Part shown: positions 5,485 to 6,751 of the stretch, in pieces | Numbering within the stretch: position 1 is the first letter of the stretch | How the letters are laid out: each line of letters opens with the position of its first letter | NCBI GenBank assembly: GCA_958404085.1 | Contig: CATXZX010000101.1 | Coordinates: 1-6,751 of the forward strand | Length of the DNA: 6,751 bases | Reading direction: 5' to 3' | Source of the DNA: an uncultured Prevotellaceae bacterium | GTDB taxonomy: Bacteria > Bacteroidota > Bacteroidia > Bacteroidales > Bacteroidaceae | The notes under the pieces: generated by a model | Database searches by the model: none | What the model was told of the DNA's origin: nothing | The model's input: only the letters and a program-made list of their open reading frames with translations | Program-made: the position numbers and the translations under genes

Positions 5485-6264
5485 TTATTTTTTTATAAAC
5501 GAACGAACCACAAACCACAAATGCATGGCTACCGTACTAATCCACCCGTAGTGATAGGCCATGATACAAAAGCGCTCGCGCAACGACTCTCTGTGATTCA
5601 GCGTAGAGAGTCCCTCTTCCAGATAATCGGATACAGTCACCCCCGTATTCCGAAGCGCAAGTCCTTGCCAGTGGGCCTTGTGCATGATACGCACACACCA
5701 GTCGAAATCGGCCGAAAAACGGTAGCGGCGGTCAAAATGTGTCGACCGGGCCAAATCCGTACGTGCAAAAAAAGACTGATGACACACCAGCATTCCATGA
5801 CGGAAACTGCGCCACGTCAGACGGGCAGGCGGTTGAAGACGCCGGCGACGCACAAAGTTGCCTTCACTGTCTATGATATCGGTATCGCCATAAAGAACAG
5901 CCGGTCTGTCGGCTGCTGCGGCCGCCACGCGGCTCAGCGTATCGGTACTGTGCAGGCTGTCGCCCGCGTTCAGGAACAGGATGTAGTCACCCGTAGCCAT
6001 ATTCAGCGCCTTGTTCATGGCGTCATAAAGCCCTTCATCCGGCTCGCTCACGGCCACCAGTTCATGGCGTACGGCCGCCGTACTGTTCCGTTCCTGATAA
6101 TGATGATAAATTTCAAGCGTTCCGTCCTGCGAATTACCATCCACGAACAAATGTTCAACATAAGGATAGTCCTGGTTTGCCACGCTATCGACCGTACGTT
6201 GCAAACAACCCGCCGCGTTGTAGGTAACGGTGGCTATCGTAAATTTAAGCGGAATGTCATCCAT
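5485..6264 (-). CDS. Glycosyltransferase family 2 (GT-A fold, WfgS/WcaE-like)
   Basis: This 259-residue enzyme should transfer a sugar from a nucleotide-sugar donor to a growing glycan at the cytoplasmic face of the inner membrane. The GT-A start FTIATVTYNAAGCLQRTVDS (8-27) is followed by FVDGNSQDGT (40-49), SEPDEGLYDAMNKAL (73-87) and ATGDYILFLNAGD (90-102), where NAGD takes the place of the DxD metal site. HQSFFARTDL (162-171) and RFSADFDWCVRI (182-193) form the acceptor-side region seen in the WfgS/WcaE-like subgroup. The C-terminus (WISTVAMHLWFVVRSFIKK) is hydrophobic then basic, and may attach the protein to the membrane. The ATG overlaps the upstream glycosyltransferase by eight bases (ATGGATGA), so the two are translationally coupled. 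Donor and acceptor cannot be read from sequence. The context points to capsule, O-antigen or another surface glycan. Confidence 0.93.
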   Translation of the reverse strand: MDDIPLKFTIATVTYNAAGCLQRTVDSVANQDYPYVEHLFVDGNSQDGTLEIYHHYQERNSTAAVRHELVAVSEPDEGLYDAMNKALNMATGDYILFLNAGDSLHSTDTLSRVAAAAADRPAVLYGDTDIIDSEGNFVRRRRLQPPARLTWRSFRHGMLVCHQSFFARTDLARSTHFDRRYRFSADFDWCVRIMHKAHWQGLALRNTGVTVSDYLEEGLSTLNHRESLRERFCIMAYHYGWISTVAMHLWFVVRSFIKK

Positions 6265-6751
6265 TTTCGGAAGATATGATTTTATTGTATATGTCTATGT
6301 AATGCCGGGCTATGCTACGCTCCGAATAGCTGATGGAGGCCTTGTGATAGGCCATTTCGCTCAGTTCGGAATAATCGCCGTCGGTCAGCGCCCAATGGAT
6401 GCCGTTGGCCAAGTCGGCCGCGTTGCGGTATTCCGCCACATAACCGTTGTGCAGGTGATCTATCATCTGCGGAATTCCACCCACGTTGAACCCGATGCAA
6501 GGCACGCCGCAGGCCATGGCCTCGACCACCGTGTTGGGAAGATTGTCCTGCAGCGATGGAATCACAAAGAGGTCGGCCGCATTATACAAGCTCACCAATT
6601 TGTATTCATCGGTAATGTAGTCCATCGGATAAAAGGCGAACGGAAAAGTTCCGGCCAGTTCGTTGCTGGCCTTACCCACAGCCACGACTCCCAACTTGTC
6701 GCGCCAGGAAGGATGTTTTTCGGCCAACAAGCGACAAGCCTCCTGCAAGTA
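6257..6751 (-). CDS. GT-B glycosyltransferase (GT4 family), C-terminal 164 residues (5' end outside window)
   Basis: The frame is open to the right edge, so the gene continues beyond it; the TTG at 6746-6748 is an internal codon. The visible part is the nucleotide-sugar-binding Rossmann domain of a family 4 enzyme. Numbering from the edge: LGVVAVGK (20-27), LYNAADLFVIPSLQDNLPNT (55-74), VVEAMACGVPCIGFNVGG (75-92) and IDHLHNGYVA (97-106). Glu77 in EAMACG is the second acid of the E-x7-E motif; the first position is Asp69 in QDNLPNTVVE, a form I know from other GT4 enzymes. The C-terminal helix SERSIARHYIDIYNKII (143-159) is usual. Full-length relatives are around 380-420 residues, so more than half is missing. 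It overlaps the next glycosyltransferase gene, indicating one polysaccharide-assembly operon transcribed leftwards from outside the window. Confidence 0.93.
   Translation of the reverse strand, partial: YLQEACRLLAEKHPSWRDKLGVVAVGKASNELAGTFPFAFYPMDYITDEYKLVSLYNAADLFVIPSLQDNLPNTVVEAMACGVPCIGFNVGGIPQMIDHLHNGYVAEYRNAADLANGIHWALTDGDYSELSEMAYHKASISYSERSIARHYIDIYNKIISSENG

Noticed and set aside
5521..6279. Long + strand open frame (252 codons) opposite the GT2 gene
   Set aside because: The opposite strand carries clear family 2 glycosyltransferase motifs over the whole length, so this frame is a by-product of codon composition.

Overview
The window looks like an ordinary chromosomal segment of a Bacteroidota bacterium, most likely order Bacteroidales. 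Three things support this. Upstream of four genes there are matches to the Bacteroidota -7 promoter element TAnnTTTG. Leaders are AT-rich and mostly lack a Shine-Dalgarno sequence. The proteins (RbfA, the Lol-type permease, the small beta-barrel protein and the pyruvate kinase) read like Bacteroidales versions. By eye the coding DNA is around or slightly above half G+C, which is high for Bacteroides itself; I cannot name a genus.

Left part (1-3250, + strand): the 3' part of a pyruvate kinase gene is followed after one base by a SAM-dependent O-methyltransferase gene, and this unit ends at an intrinsic terminator (1547-1572). A promoter lying directly against that terminator's T-tract then starts a second unit, rbfA (ribosome maturation) followed by a LolC/LolE-type permease. 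This unit ends at a long perfect hairpin (3212-3250) that can also stop transcription arriving from the opposite side.

Middle part (3270-4738): a small secreted outer-membrane beta-barrel protein and a hotdog-fold thioesterase lie on the minus strand, each with its own promoter. Divergent from the thioesterase is a 70-residue protein of unknown function. Its -7 element sits inside a 12-bp palindrome and only about 12 bases before its ATG.

Right part (4719-6751, - strand): a GT-B glycosyltransferase gene, truncated by the window edge, overlaps a GT-A family 2 glycosyltransferase gene by 8 bases. A HAD phosphatase of the phosphoglycolate-phosphatase type follows 73 bases downstream. The two glycosyltransferases probably belong to a surface-polysaccharide or glycan assembly cluster continuing beyond the right edge. 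The HAD gene overlaps the unknown small gene tail-to-tail by 20 bases.

I found no tRNA, rRNA, CRISPR array, insertion sequence or phage gene, and no convincing new multi-gene system. The points most worth a second look are the unknown small gene with its palindromic, nearly leaderless promoter, the His-to-Asn change in the thioesterase active-site loop, and the overlapping convergent gene pair.
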